DNA of 64,000 nt from Streptomyces sp. CB01373 (GTDB lineage: Bacteria > Actinomycetota > Actinomycetes > Streptomycetales > Streptomycetaceae), in NCBI RefSeq assembly GCF_002803075.1, contig NZ_NNBK01000010.1, forward strand, positions 208,184-272,183, read 5' to 3'. A program made the translations under genes and the position numbers. The notes beneath the pieces were generated by a model. That model saw only the letters and a list, made by a program, of their open reading frames with translations, had not been told where the DNA came from and ran no database searches. Below are positions 39,408-47,729 of the stretch, in pieces (the stretch's first letter is position 1; each line of letters opens with the position of its first letter).

Positions 39408-39455
39408 CGGATGGGCCGCACACAGGAACCCTTTAGGGGTCTCTTACCGGCCCGC

Positions 39456-40175
39456 ATGACAGACTCTTTTCTCGCTATGGACATATCCGGGACCCGACTC
39501 AGAGCCGTGCGCGCGGCGCTGTTCACGGCTGTGGTCGTGACGCTCAGCACCGCGTCGCACGTGCTGCTGTCCCGGGTCCCGCTGCCGCTGAACACGGTGG
39601 CCGCGGTCGCGGCCGCCGTGTTCCTGCTCGCCTACGCCCTGGCCGGCCGCGAGCGCGGCTTCGGGCGGATCGCCGCCCTGCTGGTCCCCGTCGAGCTGGC
39701 CGCCGACACCGTCTTCACCACCGGGCAGCACCTGTGCTACGGCCCGGCGGGCGGCCCGGTCGCCGGTCCCCTGCGCTCGGTCGGCTTCGACGTGCTGTGC
39801 GGCGGGCACACCGACGTCGGCACCCCGCTGGCCCAGATGACCGGCGCCGACACCGGCCGGCTGACGGCCCTGCTCGCGCACGCCGACCCGGCCACGGCCT
39901 GGCTGCTGCTGGCCGCGCACATCGGCGTCGGCCTGCTCGCGGCCGGCTGGCTGCGGCGCGGCGAGCGGGCGCTCGCCCAGCTGCTGTGCGCGGTGGCCGC
40001 CACGACCTTCCGGCCGCTGCTGCTCGCGGTGGCGGCCGTCACGGTGCGCCGTGCCCGCCCGGCGGTCCGGCCGGCGCGTCCGGCGCCGCCGATCGCCGGG
40101 CTGCGGGCACGCGTCCTCGTGTACTCCCTGGGACGGCGCGGACCGCCGTGCCCGGACGCCCTCGCGCTCGTCTGA
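39456..40175 (+). CDS. Hypothetical integral membrane protein
   Basis: A 239-aa membrane protein that I do not recognise by name. It has about five hydrophobic segments (ALFTAVVVTLSTASHVLLS, TVAAVAAAVFLLAYALAG, FGRIAALLVPVELAADTVF, PATAWLLLAAHIGVGLLAAG, ALAQLLCAVAATTFRPLLL). An extracytoplasmic loop has two cysteines (GQHLCYGPAGGP, VGFDVLCGGHTDVG). A basic Pro/Arg-rich C-terminus follows. The ATG at 39456 (TDSFLAMDISG) is given; 39411 and 39477 are alternatives, none with a good ribosome binding site. It lies 48 bp after DUF2252 and 86 bp before a DsbA-like gene. Confidence 0.65.
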   Translation: MTDSFLAMDISGTRLRAVRAALFTAVVVTLSTASHVLLSRVPLPLNTVAAVAAAVFLLAYALAGRERGFGRIAALLVPVELAADTVFTTGQHLCYGPAGGPVAGPLRSVGFDVLCGGHTDVGTPLAQMTGADTGRLTALLAHADPATAWLLLAAHIGVGLLAAGWLRRGERALAQLLCAVAATTFRPLLLAVAAVTVRRARPAVRPARPAPPIAGLRARVLVYSLGRRGPPCPDALALV

Positions 40176-40261
40176 GCGACGACCCCGGGCGCCCCGAGCA
40201 CGACCAGTCCCCCCTTCGTACCCCGCGCACGAAGCTGCGCGTCCCACGGGAGAACACCACC

Positions 40262-41080
40262 ATGAGCAAGCGGAACACCCAGTCGGCGAAGACGGCGGCC
40301 CGGGAGCGGCTGCGCGTCGAGCGCGAGCGCGAGGCCAAGCGGGCCAAGATCAAGCGGCAGCTCACCGTGGCCGGCGCGGTCGTGGTCGTGCTGGCCGCGG
40401 CCGGCGGCATCGGCTACGCCGTCGTCCAGGCCAACAAGCCCGGCCACTGGGAGGCCGTGAAGGACGAGAAGGTCGTCGCCCCGGGCAACACCACCGGCAC
40501 CGACGGCACGACCGTGGTCATCGGCAAGAGCTCGGCCCAGAAGACCCTCAAGATCTACGAGGACCCGCGCTGCCCGATCTGCGGCCAGTTCGAGGAAGCG
40601 GTCGGCACGACCGTCAAGAAGGACGTCGACGACGGCAAGTTCAAGCTCCAGTACATCGGCGGCACCTTCATCGACAACCACGACAACGGCGAGGGCTCCA
40701 AGAACGCGATGAGCGCCATGGGCGCCGCGCTCGACGTCAGCCCCGAGGCGTTCCTCGAGTACAAGTCCGCCCTGTACTCGACGAAGTGGCACCCGGAGGA
40801 GACCGACGACAAGTTCAAGAACGACGACTACCTCATCAAGGTGGCGGACACCGTGCTGGCCCTGAAGGACAACGCGTCGTTCCGCGACGCCGTCAAGAGC
40901 GGCAAGTACGACGCCTGGGCGGTCGCCATGTCGAAGACCTTCGACAACAACAAGGACGGGGTGACCGGCACCCCGAGCCTGGTCATGGACGGCAAGAAGG
41001 TGACCACGCCCGGCACCGAGAACCCGCCGATGACGGTGGACGAGTTCAACGCGGCGGTGGACGCGGCCCTCAAGGGCTGA
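40262..41080 (+). CDS. DsbA-family thiol protein, membrane-anchored (second copy)
   Basis: A 272-aa thioredoxin-fold protein with a basic N-terminus (RERLRVEREREAKRAKIKR), a transmembrane helix (TVAGAVVVVLAAAGGIGYAV) and an extracytoplasmic domain with a CPIC active site in YEDPRCPICGQFEEAVG and a cis-Pro loop in GVTGTPSLVMDGKK. An unusually Asn/Lys/Asp-rich surface (DDKFKNDDYLIK, FDNNKDGVTG) distinguishes it from the paralog at 9171-9947. Likely a disulfide oxidoreductase for exported proteins. ATG at 40262 has GGGAGA 10 bp upstream. It converges with the gene at 41104, leaving only 23 bp. Confidence 0.85.
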   Translation: MSKRNTQSAKTAARERLRVEREREAKRAKIKRQLTVAGAVVVVLAAAGGIGYAVVQANKPGHWEAVKDEKVVAPGNTTGTDGTTVVIGKSSAQKTLKIYEDPRCPICGQFEEAVGTTVKKDVDDGKFKLQYIGGTFIDNHDNGEGSKNAMSAMGAALDVSPEAFLEYKSALYSTKWHPEETDDKFKNDDYLIKVADTVLALKDNASFRDAVKSGKYDAWAVAMSKTFDNNKDGVTGTPSLVMDGKKVTTPGTENPPMTVDEFNAAVDAALKG

Positions 41081-41103
41081 CCCCGGCCGGGAGCGCCCAG
41101 GAG

Positions 41104-41694
41104 CTAGGAGCCCTGGGTGTTCCCGTCGAGCTCCGCGAGGAAGCCGAGCGCCACCCGCCAGGTGGCCTCGGCTGCCTCCCCGTCGTAGTCCGGCAGGTCG
41201 GGGTCGGTGTAGAGGTGGCCGGCCCCGGCGTAGCGGTAGACCTCCACGTCGGCGCCGGTCCGGCCCATCTGGAGGTACCAGGCGCTCAGCCAGTCGTCCG
41301 GCTCGAACGGGTCGGGTTCGGCCACGTGCAACTGGACGGGCAGGTCGTCGGCGCTCGCGTTCGGCGCGACGTCCGAGGTGCCGTGCAGCAGGAGCAGCCC
41401 GCGGGCCTTCTCGTCACCGAGCGCGAGCGTCTGCGCGATGGCGGCCCCGAACGAGAACCCGGCGTAGACCAGGCCGCGCTCCGAGTAGGGCGCCGCGGCC
41501 AGCACGGCCCGCTTGAGCAGCTCGTCCTTGCCGATCGCTTCCTTGCAGGCCGTGCCCTCCTCGACCGTGTCGAACGTACGGCCCTCGAAGAGATCCGGGG
41601 TCCACACCTCGTGCCCGGCGGAACGCAGCCGGTCCGCGGCCTGGCGCACCGCGGGTCCGAGGCCGTAGGTCGAGTGGAAGAGCACGATGTTCAT
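41104..41694 (-). CDS. Dienelactone hydrolase family protein
   Basis: A 196-aa alpha/beta hydrolase of the dienelactone hydrolase family (IVLFHSTYGLGPAVRQAADR, HEVWTPDLFEGRTFDTVEEG). The nucleophile elbow reads VYAGFSFGAAIAQTLAL, so the nucleophile is Ser rather than the Cys of classical DLH. The acid is probably the Asp in VAEPDPFEPDDW and the base the His in RYAGAGHLYTDPDLPDYD. It may be a carboxylesterase or lactonase of unknown substrate. ATG at 41694; monocistronic, divergent from mscS. Confidence 0.82.
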   Translation of the reverse strand: MNIVLFHSTYGLGPAVRQAADRLRSAGHEVWTPDLFEGRTFDTVEEGTACKEAIGKDELLKRAVLAAAPYSERGLVYAGFSFGAAIAQTLALGDEKARGLLLLHGTSDVAPNASADDLPVQLHVAEPDPFEPDDWLSAWYLQMGRTGADVEVYRYAGAGHLYTDPDLPDYDGEAAEATWRVALGFLAELDGNTQGS

Positions 41695-41867
41695 GAGCCC
41701 ATGGTGCCAGCCGGGTACGACGGCCTCCGACCGGCCGGGTGCGCGCCCGCCCGGGAAGGGCCCGCGGACAGGCCCGGAGAGAGGATCGTCACACCGCCCC
41801 CGGCCCTACCCGCGATCTTCACGCTCACACATGTTCACACCGCGCGTCGCGGGTTAGGTTCGCAGGC

Positions 41868-42968
41868 ATGGAGAACGTACTCCGCCCTCTGATCGTCGTC
41901 GGCGGCTCGGTCGTCCTCACGCTGGTCATCGGCTGGGCCACCGACCTGCTGCTGCGCAAGGCCGACGAACGGCACCACGACAATCCGCTGTGGGGCCTGC
42001 TGCGCCGTGCCCGCGTCCCCTACCAGCTCGTGCTGTGCGCCGCCCTGCTGCGCGGCTCCTACGACCAGGCCGAGCTGCTGGAGGAGCACCGGGTCGGGAT
42101 CGGCCGGACGCTGACGCTGGTGCTGATCGGGTCGGCCGCCTGGCTGGTGATCCGGATCGCGGGGGCCGTCGTCGAGACCACGTACACGCGGTACGCCAAC
42201 TCCCGTGCCCACCGGGATCCGGCCCGGGTTCGGCGGGTGCGCACCCAGGTCGAGCTGATCATGCGTGTCGTCTCGGCGGTGGTCATCGTGGTGGCGGCGG
42301 CCTCGATGCTGCTGACCTTCCCGGCGATGCGCGCGGCCGGCGCCTCGCTGCTGGCCTCGGCCGGCCTCCTCGGCATCGTCGCCGGTGTCGCCGCGCAGTC
42401 CACGCTGAGCAACATGTTCGCGGGGCTGCAGATCGCCTTCGGCGACATGGTGCGGATCGGCGACACCGTGGTCGTCAACGGCGAGTGGGGCACGGTCGAG
42501 GAGATCACGCTGACGTTCCTGACGGTACGGACCTGGGACGAGCGCCGGATCACCATGCCGGTGTCGTACTTCACGTCCAACCCGTTCGAGAACTGGTCGC
42601 GCGGCACCCCGCAGATGACCGGCACCGTCTACTTGCACCTCGACCACTGCGCGCCGATGGACGCGATGCGCGAGAAGCTGCGCGACATCCTGCGCGAGTG
42701 CCCGGCCTGGGACGGCCGCGCCTACAACCTGGTGGTCACGGACACGACGCCGACGACGATGGAGGTACGGGCCCTGGTGACGGCCAAGGACGCCGGCGAC
42801 ATCTGGACGGTACGGGTCGTGGTCCGCGAGCAGCTGCTGCGCTGGCTCTCCGAACACCACCCCTACGCCCTCCCCCGCATCAACACGGCCCAAGCCGTAC
42901 CACCGCCGGCCCGCCACGACGGCACACCCCGCCCCGCCTTCGAGGACTCCCGGACGGGTCCCGCCTGA
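41868..42968 (+). CDS. MscS-family small-conductance mechanosensitive channel
   Basis: A 366-aa membrane protein with four N-terminal hydrophobic segments. The MscS pore helix region reads RAAGASLLASAGLLGIVAGV followed by AAQSTLSNMFAGLQIAFGDM. The beta domain follows (VRIGDTVVVNGEWGTVEEIT, LTVRTWDERRITMPVSYFTS, NPFENWSRGTPQMTGTVYLH), then the alpha-beta cytoplasmic domain. It relieves turgor on hypo-osmotic shock. ATG at 41868 has a weak GCAGG; the open frame runs 43 codons upstream but those lie in the intergenic region. A hairpin follows. Confidence 0.92.
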   Translation: MENVLRPLIVVGGSVVLTLVIGWATDLLLRKADERHHDNPLWGLLRRARVPYQLVLCAALLRGSYDQAELLEEHRVGIGRTLTLVLIGSAAWLVIRIAGAVVETTYTRYANSRAHRDPARVRRVRTQVELIMRVVSAVVIVVAAASMLLTFPAMRAAGASLLASAGLLGIVAGVAAQSTLSNMFAGLQIAFGDMVRIGDTVVVNGEWGTVEEITLTFLTVRTWDERRITMPVSYFTSNPFENWSRGTPQMTGTVYLHLDHCAPMDAMREKLRDILRECPAWDGRAYNLVVTDTTPTTMEVRALVTAKDAGDIWTVRVVVREQLLRWLSEHHPYALPRINTAQAVPPPARHDGTPRPAFEDSRTGPA

Positions 42969-43005
42969 CCTTTGGCCGGGAGCGAGACCCGGACCGGCCC
43001 CGCGA

Positions 43006-43033
43006 CCACCGCCCGATTCACCACGGGCGGTGG
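43006..43033. terminator. Convergent terminator (mscS / SDR)
   Basis: A 10-bp stem CCACCGCCCG/CGGGCGGTGG with an 8-nt ATTCACCA loop, between the MscS stop at 42968 and the SDR stop at 43036. Confidence 0.75.
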
Positions 43034-43035
43034 GA

Positions 43036-43776
43036 TCAGTGGCCGCGTTCCGCGCCGCCGTTGACCTGGATGATCTGGGAGGTGATGTGGGCGGCGGACG
43101 GTGAGGCCAGCCAGTGCAGGGTGGCCGCGATGTCACCCGGGGTTCCGGCGCGGCCGGTGGAGGTCTCGGCGACGAGGCGTTCACGGCGGGCGTCGTCCAT
43201 CGAGTCGCCGAAGAAGTCGGTGTCCTCGACGTACCCGGGCGCGACCAGGTTCACCGTGATCCCGCGCGGGCCCAACTGTCGGGCGAGGTCGTGGGCGTAG
43301 GGGTGCAGGGCGGCCTTGGAGGCGGCGTAGGCGCCGCTGCCCGAACCGCGGTAGGCGGCGATGGAGCTGAGGAACAGCACCCGGCCGCCCGGTTCGGCGA
43401 GCCGCTCCTTGAGTGCCTCCGTCAGCAGCACCGCGGTCAGGGTGTTGATCCGGAAGTTCACCATCCAGTTGTCGGCGACGAGTTCGAGCGGGTCCTCCCG
43501 CTCCACCCGCGGCTCCAGCCGCCCCGACCCCCCGGCGCTGTGGATCAGCACGTCCACCGCCCCGAGTTCGTCGGCCACGAACCGGGCGACCGACCGCGCC
43601 CCGGCCACGTCACCCACGTCGGCGGCGAACGTCAGCGCGCCCGGCACCCCGGCCCCGTGCAGCACCTCGCCCCGCCGGCCGAGCAGCAGCACCCGGTCCC
43701 CGCCGGCGGCGAAGGTCAGCGCCGCGGCGAGTCCGATCCCCGTACCGCCCCCGCTGATGACGACGTTGCGACTCAT
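43036..43776 (-). CDS. SDR family oxidoreductase
   Basis: Classical short-chain dehydrogenase/reductase, 246 aa. The cofactor motif is VVISGGGTGIGLAAAL, and the basic residues of LLLGRRGEVLHG after strand 2 suggest NADP preference. The catalytic Ser/Tyr/Lys lie in FLSSIAAYRGSGSGAYAASK. The C-terminus (LASPSAAHITSQIIQVNGG) is the FabG-type ending. Substrate unknown. ATG at 43776; it follows the antiporter gene by 52 bp on the same strand. Confidence 0.9.
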   Translation of the reverse strand: MSRNVVISGGGTGIGLAAALTFAAGGDRVLLLGRRGEVLHGAGVPGALTFAADVGDVAGARSVARFVADELGAVDVLIHSAGGSGRLEPRVEREDPLELVADNWMVNFRINTLTAVLLTEALKERLAEPGGRVLFLSSIAAYRGSGSGAYAASKAALHPYAHDLARQLGPRGITVNLVAPGYVEDTDFFGDSMDDARRERLVAETSTGRAGTPGDIAATLHWLASPSAAHITSQIIQVNGGAERGH

Positions 43777-43828
43777 GGGCCGGAGCGTACCGAGACGGCA
43801 CCGGCCGGTCCCGGATGTCGGGCGCGGC

Positions 43829-45415
43829 TCACCGCAGACTGCGTACGTCCAGGTGGCGCAGTACCCGGTCCACGATCTCCGGGTCGGCCCCCGGCTCCCT
43901 GCGCGCCGCCAGCACCTCGTGCCGCGCCGCGCTCAGCATCTCGCTCTGGATCCGCCGCAGCCGCTTCAGCCTCCGTACGCGCTTGTCGTGGCCCTCCCTG
44001 CGCTCCTCCTCCCCCCACTGCGGGCTGATCCGCAGCCCGATGTCGAAGGCCCGCCGCAGCATCTGCTCGGACAGCTCCTCCGGCAGTTCCTCGACCGCCT
44101 CGATCTCCCGCAGCCGCCGCCTGGCCGCCCGCGACGCCCGAGCCGCCAGTTCCTCCTCGAACTCCTTCTCCCGTTCGGTGTCCGCCCGCACCCCCAGCCG
44201 TTTGACCAACCACGGCAGTGTGAGCCCCTGGAGGACGAGCGTCGCCATGATCACCCCGAAGGCGATGAACACGATCTCGTCCCGGTCGGGGAAGGGCGCG
44301 CCGCTGTCCGTCCTCAGCGGAATGGCCAGGGCGAGCGCCACCGAGGCCACCCCGCGCATCCCGGACCACCACATGACGACGGTCTCCCGCCAGGTCATGG
44401 GGATGTCCTCCTCGTAGTCCCGCAGGGCGTGCAGCCGTCTGGTGAGCCAGGTGGCCGGCAGCAGCCACACCAGCCGCACGAGCACCACCACGCCCACGAC
44501 CACGCCCGCCCAGCCCAGCAGCTCGCCCCAGCGGCCCGAGGCGGTGCGCAGCGCGTTGTGCAGTTCGAGGCCGATCAGCCCGAACGCGACCCCGGTGACG
44601 AGCGTGTCCACGACGTCCCAGACGGTGTGCCCGGCCAGCCGGGTCATCACGTCGTCGGCGTCGGAGGCGTACTCCGCCAGGAACAGCGCGGTGGTGAGCA
44701 CGGCGAGGACCCCGGAGCCGTGCAGCTCCTCGGCCAGCACGTAGGAGGCGTACGGCACGAGCAGCGTCAGCCCGATCTGCAGGGTCGGATCCCCCAGCAG
44801 GTCCAGCACCCTGTTCGTGCCCCAGCCGAGCAGCATGCCGACGGCCACCGCGACCACCGCGGACAGCACCAGGTCGAGCCCGGCCCGCCAGGCCGAGAAC
44901 TCCCCGCTGACGGCGGCGGCGATGGCCACGTGGTAGAGGACGATGGCGGTGACGTCGTTGAACAGCCCCTCGCCCTCCAGGATCGACACCAGGCGGCGCG
45001 GCAGCCCGAGCTGTCCGGCCACGGCGGTCGCAGCGACCGGGTCGGGCGGCGCGACCAGCGCGCCCAGGGCCACGGCGGCTGCGACGGACAGCCCCGGCAC
45101 GATGGCGTGGGAGACGAGAGCGACACAGAAGGTCGTGACGAACACCAGCGCCACGGCCAGCAGGAAGATCGGCCGTTTGTGCGCCGTGAACTGCCGCCAG
45201 GACGTGCGCCGTACGGCGGCGTAGAGCAGCGGCGGCAGCAGGGCGGGCAGGATCAGGGCGGGCGGGATGTCGATGTTGGGCACGAAGTGGAGCACGGCGA
45301 GGGCGATCCCGAGCAGCGTCATCAGGACCGGCGCGGGCAGCCCGAGCCGGTCGCCGACCGGGACGCTGATCACGGCCCCCAGCAACACGACGAACAGCAG
45401 GGCCAACTGATCCAC
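43829..45415 (-). CDS. Na+/H+ antiporter (CPA1/NhaP type)
   Basis: A monovalent cation/proton antiporter of 528 aa with about 12 hydrophobic segments. The CPA1 signature includes LVAPPDPVAATAVAGQLGLP, the ion-binding Asn-Asp in ILEGEGLFNDVTAIVLYHVA, and the conserved WWSGMRGVASVALALAIPL. The C-terminal ~130 residues are a charged cytosolic domain (EREKEFEEELAARASRAARR), probably regulatory. I chose GTG at 45415 (DQLALLFVVLLGA) because CGGAGC lies 8 bp upstream; GTG at 45445 would add 10 residues but has no Shine-Dalgarno sequence. A 19-bp dyad lies just upstream. Confidence 0.92.
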   Translation of the reverse strand: MDQLALLFVVLLGAVISVPVGDRLGLPAPVLMTLLGIALAVLHFVPNIDIPPALILPALLPPLLYAAVRRTSWRQFTAHKRPIFLLAVALVFVTTFCVALVSHAIVPGLSVAAAVALGALVAPPDPVAATAVAGQLGLPRRLVSILEGEGLFNDVTAIVLYHVAIAAAVSGEFSAWRAGLDLVLSAVVAVAVGMLLGWGTNRVLDLLGDPTLQIGLTLLVPYASYVLAEELHGSGVLAVLTTALFLAEYASDADDVMTRLAGHTVWDVVDTLVTGVAFGLIGLELHNALRTASGRWGELLGWAGVVVGVVVLVRLVWLLPATWLTRRLHALRDYEEDIPMTWRETVVMWWSGMRGVASVALALAIPLRTDSGAPFPDRDEIVFIAFGVIMATLVLQGLTLPWLVKRLGVRADTEREKEFEEELAARASRAARRRLREIEAVEELPEELSEQMLRRAFDIGLRISPQWGEEERREGHDKRVRRLKRLRRIQSEMLSAARHEVLAARREPGADPEIVDRVLRHLDVRSLR

Positions 45416-45447
45416 GCTCAGCGCTCCGGGACGTCGGACGTTCACAC

Positions 45448-45466
45448 GGCAGGCTTCAAGCCTGCC
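45448..45466. promoter_or_regulatory. 19-bp dyad upstream of the Na+/H+ antiporter gene
   Basis: Perfect inverted repeat GGCAGGCTT-C-AAGCCTGCC (9-bp arms, 1-bp centre), 33 bp upstream of the antiporter start and 38 bp downstream of the GNAT stop. The single-base centre disfavours an RNA hairpin and favours a protein operator, though a terminator role for the GNAT transcript is possible. Confidence 0.45.
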
Positions 45467-45503
45467 ATGCCGCCCCGCTCACCGGCCGCTTCGGACTCGC
45501 GGG

Positions 45504-45971
45504 CTACAAGGCGCGCCGCATCGCGCGGTGCGGGATGCCCGCGTCGGGGAACTCCGGTCCGTACGCCGCGTAACCCAGCCGCTCGTAGAAGCCGAGCGCG
45601 TGGCTCTGCGCGTGCAGGTCCACCGCCGTGAGGCCACGCGCGCGTGCCGCGTCCTCGATCGCGCGCACCAGGGCCGCGCCGACGCCGAGACCGCGTGCCT
45701 CCTCGGTGACGGCGAGCCGTCCCAGGGAGCCGAGGGCCGGGTCGCCGCCGGTCTTCGCGGCGGCCTCCGCGCCGTGCAGCAGCCGCCCGGTACCGAGCGG
45801 CGCACCGTCGTCGCGGACCGCCAGCACGTGCACGGCGACGGCGTCGTACTCGTCGTACTCGATGTCCTGCGGGACGCCCTGCTCGACGACGAAGACCTCC
45901 TTGCGCACCGCGAAGCACGCCTCGCGGTCGGCGAGGTCCCGGGCGACGCGCACCTCGTAGGGCACGCTCAC
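45504..45971 (-). CDS. GNAT family N-acetyltransferase
   Basis: A 155-aa acetyl-CoA-dependent N-acetyltransferase (ElaA-like). The N-terminus CFAVRKEVFVVEQGVPQDIE is typical, the acetyl-CoA loop is LGRLAVTEEARGLGVGAALV and the ending LGFYERLGYAAYGPEFPDAG with GIPHRAMRR closes the domain. Acceptor unknown. GTG at 45971 overlaps the rluD-type stop by 4 nt (GTGA), so it is translated with the pseudouridine synthase. The open frame continues 41 codons upstream inside that gene. Confidence 0.9.
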   Translation of the reverse strand: MSVPYEVRVARDLADREACFAVRKEVFVVEQGVPQDIEYDEYDAVAVHVLAVRDDGAPLGTGRLLHGAEAAAKTGGDPALGSLGRLAVTEEARGLGVGAALVRAIEDAARARGLTAVDLHAQSHALGFYERLGYAAYGPEFPDAGIPHRAMRRAL

Positions 45972-46912
45972 GCGTACGTCTCCTCGCGGACCTGGTCCAG
46001 GGCCTGCTGGAGGTCCTCGGGGTAGTCGCTGGCGAACTCCACCCACTGGCCGTCGCCGGGGTGCTCGAAGCCGAGCCGGACCGCGTGCAGCCACTGGCGG
46101 GTCAGCCTCAGCCGCTTGGCGAGGGTGGGGTCGGCGCCGTAGGTCAGGTCACCGACGCAGGGGTGGCGGTGGGCGGCCATGTGGACGCGGATCTGGTGGG
46201 TGCGCCCGGTCTCCAGCTTGACGTCGAGCAGGGAGGCCGCGCGGAACGCCTCGATCAGGTCGTAGTGCGTGACGGACGGCTTGCCGTCGGCGGTGACCGC
46301 CCACTTGTAGTCGTGGTTCGGGTGCCGGCCGATGGGCGCGTCGATGGTGCCGCTGGTCGGGTCGGGGTGGCCCTGGACCAGGGTGTGGTAGCGCTTGTCG
46401 ACCGTGCGCTCCTTGAACTGGCGCTTGAGCGACGTGTACGCGTACTCGGACTTGGCGACCACCATCAGACCCGAGGTGCCGACGTCGAGGCGGTGCACGA
46501 TGCCCTGGCGCTCGGCGGCGCCGGAGGTGGAGATGCGGTAGCCGGCCGCCGCGAGGCCGCCGATCACGGTCGGGCCGGACCAGCCGGGGCTGGGGTGCGC
46601 GGCGACGCCGACCGGCTTGACGATCACGACCACGTCGTCGTCGTCGTGCACGATCTCCATGCCCTCGACCGGCTCGGCGACCACCTGCACGGGCGCGGGT
46701 GCCTGCGGCATCTCGACCTCGAGCCAGGCACCGCCGCGCACCCGCTCGGACTTGCCGGCCACCGTGCCGTCGACCAGCACCTTGCCCGTGGCGGCCAGCT
46801 CCGCCGCCTTCGTACGGGAGAAGCCGAACATCCGGGAGATGGCGGCGTCGACGCGCTCGCCCTCCAGGCCTTCGGGCACGGGCAGGGTACGGATCTCGGG
46901 AAGCGTGCTCAC
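45968..46912 (-). CDS. rluD: RluA/RluD family pseudouridine synthase
   Basis: A 314-aa pseudouridine synthase. The N-terminal S4-like RNA-binding domain spans residues ~18-75 (EGERVDAAISRMFGFSRTKA). The catalytic Asp is in QGIVHRLDVGTSGLMVVAKS. Other signatures are VVVIVKPVGVAAHPSPGW, KRYHTLVQGHPDPTSGTIDA and DVKLETGRTHQIRVHMAAHR. By synteny with lspA it corresponds to the RluD-like enzyme acting on 23S rRNA; the exact uridines are not readable from sequence. GTG at 46912. Downstream GNAT is coupled. Confidence 0.9.
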   Translation of the reverse strand: MSTLPEIRTLPVPEGLEGERVDAAISRMFGFSRTKAAELAATGKVLVDGTVAGKSERVRGGAWLEVEMPQAPAPVQVVAEPVEGMEIVHDDDDVVVIVKPVGVAAHPSPGWSGPTVIGGLAAAGYRISTSGAAERQGIVHRLDVGTSGLMVVAKSEYAYTSLKRQFKERTVDKRYHTLVQGHPDPTSGTIDAPIGRHPNHDYKWAVTADGKPSVTHYDLIEAFRAASLLDVKLETGRTHQIRVHMAAHRHPCVGDLTYGADPTLAKRLRLTRQWLHAVRLGFEHPGDGQWVEFASDYPEDLQQALDQVREETYA

Positions 46913-46954
46913 CCGTCGAGTATGCCGGACCGGTCCGGCGTTCCCGTCCCGGGC

Positions 46955-47668
46955 TCAGTCCTTGTGGACGGTCCCGTCCGGGTCGAGGCCGCGGAAGGAG
47001 AGCAGCACGATCAGGATGCCGCCGCACACGATCGCCGAGTCGGCGAGGTTGAACACGGCGAAGTGCTTGGGCGAGATGAAGTCGACCACGGCGCCCTCGA
47101 AGACGCCCGGCGCCCGGAAGAGCCGGTCGGTGAGGTTGCCCAGCGCGCCGCCGAGCAGCAGGCCCAGCGCGATGGCCCAGGGCAGGCTGTAGAGCTTGCG
47201 CGCGAGGCGGGCGATCACCACGATCACGGCGGCCGCGATGACCGTGAAGATCACGGTGAAGGCCTCGCCGAAGCCGAAGGCGGCGCCCGCGTTGCGGATC
47301 GCCTCCAGTTGCAGCCAGTCCCCGATGAGCCGGATCGGCGGGCGGTGCTCCAGCTTGGCGACCACGAGCATCTTGCTGGCCAGGTCGAGGGCGTAGGCGA
47401 TGGCAGCGACCGTGAACAGCACGGCGATCCGGCGCCTGCCGCGGGGCCGCTCGGCGGCGGGTGCCCGTCCGTCCGCGCCGGCCGGCGTCCCGCTCGTCCC
47501 GTCCGGGCCCGCCGCCGTGCCGCCGGTGCCGGGCCCGCCCGCCGGGGCCCGTGCCCCTTCGGCGCCGGACGGGCCGCCCGGGGCGGTGTCCCCTCCGGGT
47601 CGCTGCCGCCCCGCTCCCGCCACCCCCGGAGTGTCCGGCGTACCGATGATGCGCTCCGCCTCTGCCAC
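46955..47668 (-). CDS. lspA: Lipoprotein signal peptidase (signal peptidase II)
   Basis: Membrane aspartyl protease that removes signal peptides from diacylglyceryl-modified prolipoproteins. The catalytic aspartates are in GGALGNLTDRLFR and HFAVFNLADSAIVCGG; LEAIRNAGAAFGFGEAF is the other conserved block. Four transmembrane helices are present. Length 237 aa is longer than usual because of a ~75-residue cytosolic N-terminal tail of Gly/Ala/Pro with a RPRGRRR anchor. GTG at 47668 has AGGGACT nearby. It acts after Lgt (8079-9086). Confidence 0.94.
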   Translation of the reverse strand: MAEAERIIGTPDTPGVAGAGRQRPGGDTAPGGPSGAEGARAPAGGPGTGGTAAGPDGTSGTPAGADGRAPAAERPRGRRRIAVLFTVAAIAYALDLASKMLVVAKLEHRPPIRLIGDWLQLEAIRNAGAAFGFGEAFTVIFTVIAAAVIVVIARLARKLYSLPWAIALGLLLGGALGNLTDRLFRAPGVFEGAVVDFISPKHFAVFNLADSAIVCGGILIVLLSFRGLDPDGTVHKD

Positions 47669-47729
47669 GTGAGTCCCTTGACCTAGGTACCTGACTGAGG
47701 ACGAGACTACGGCACGCCTCGTACCCGGT

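Noticed and set aside
43829..45631. Plus-strand 756-codon frame opposite the Na+/H+ antiporter
   Set aside because: Antisense of a clear CPA1 antiporter; the translated product is Arg/His/Gln/Pro-rich noise.
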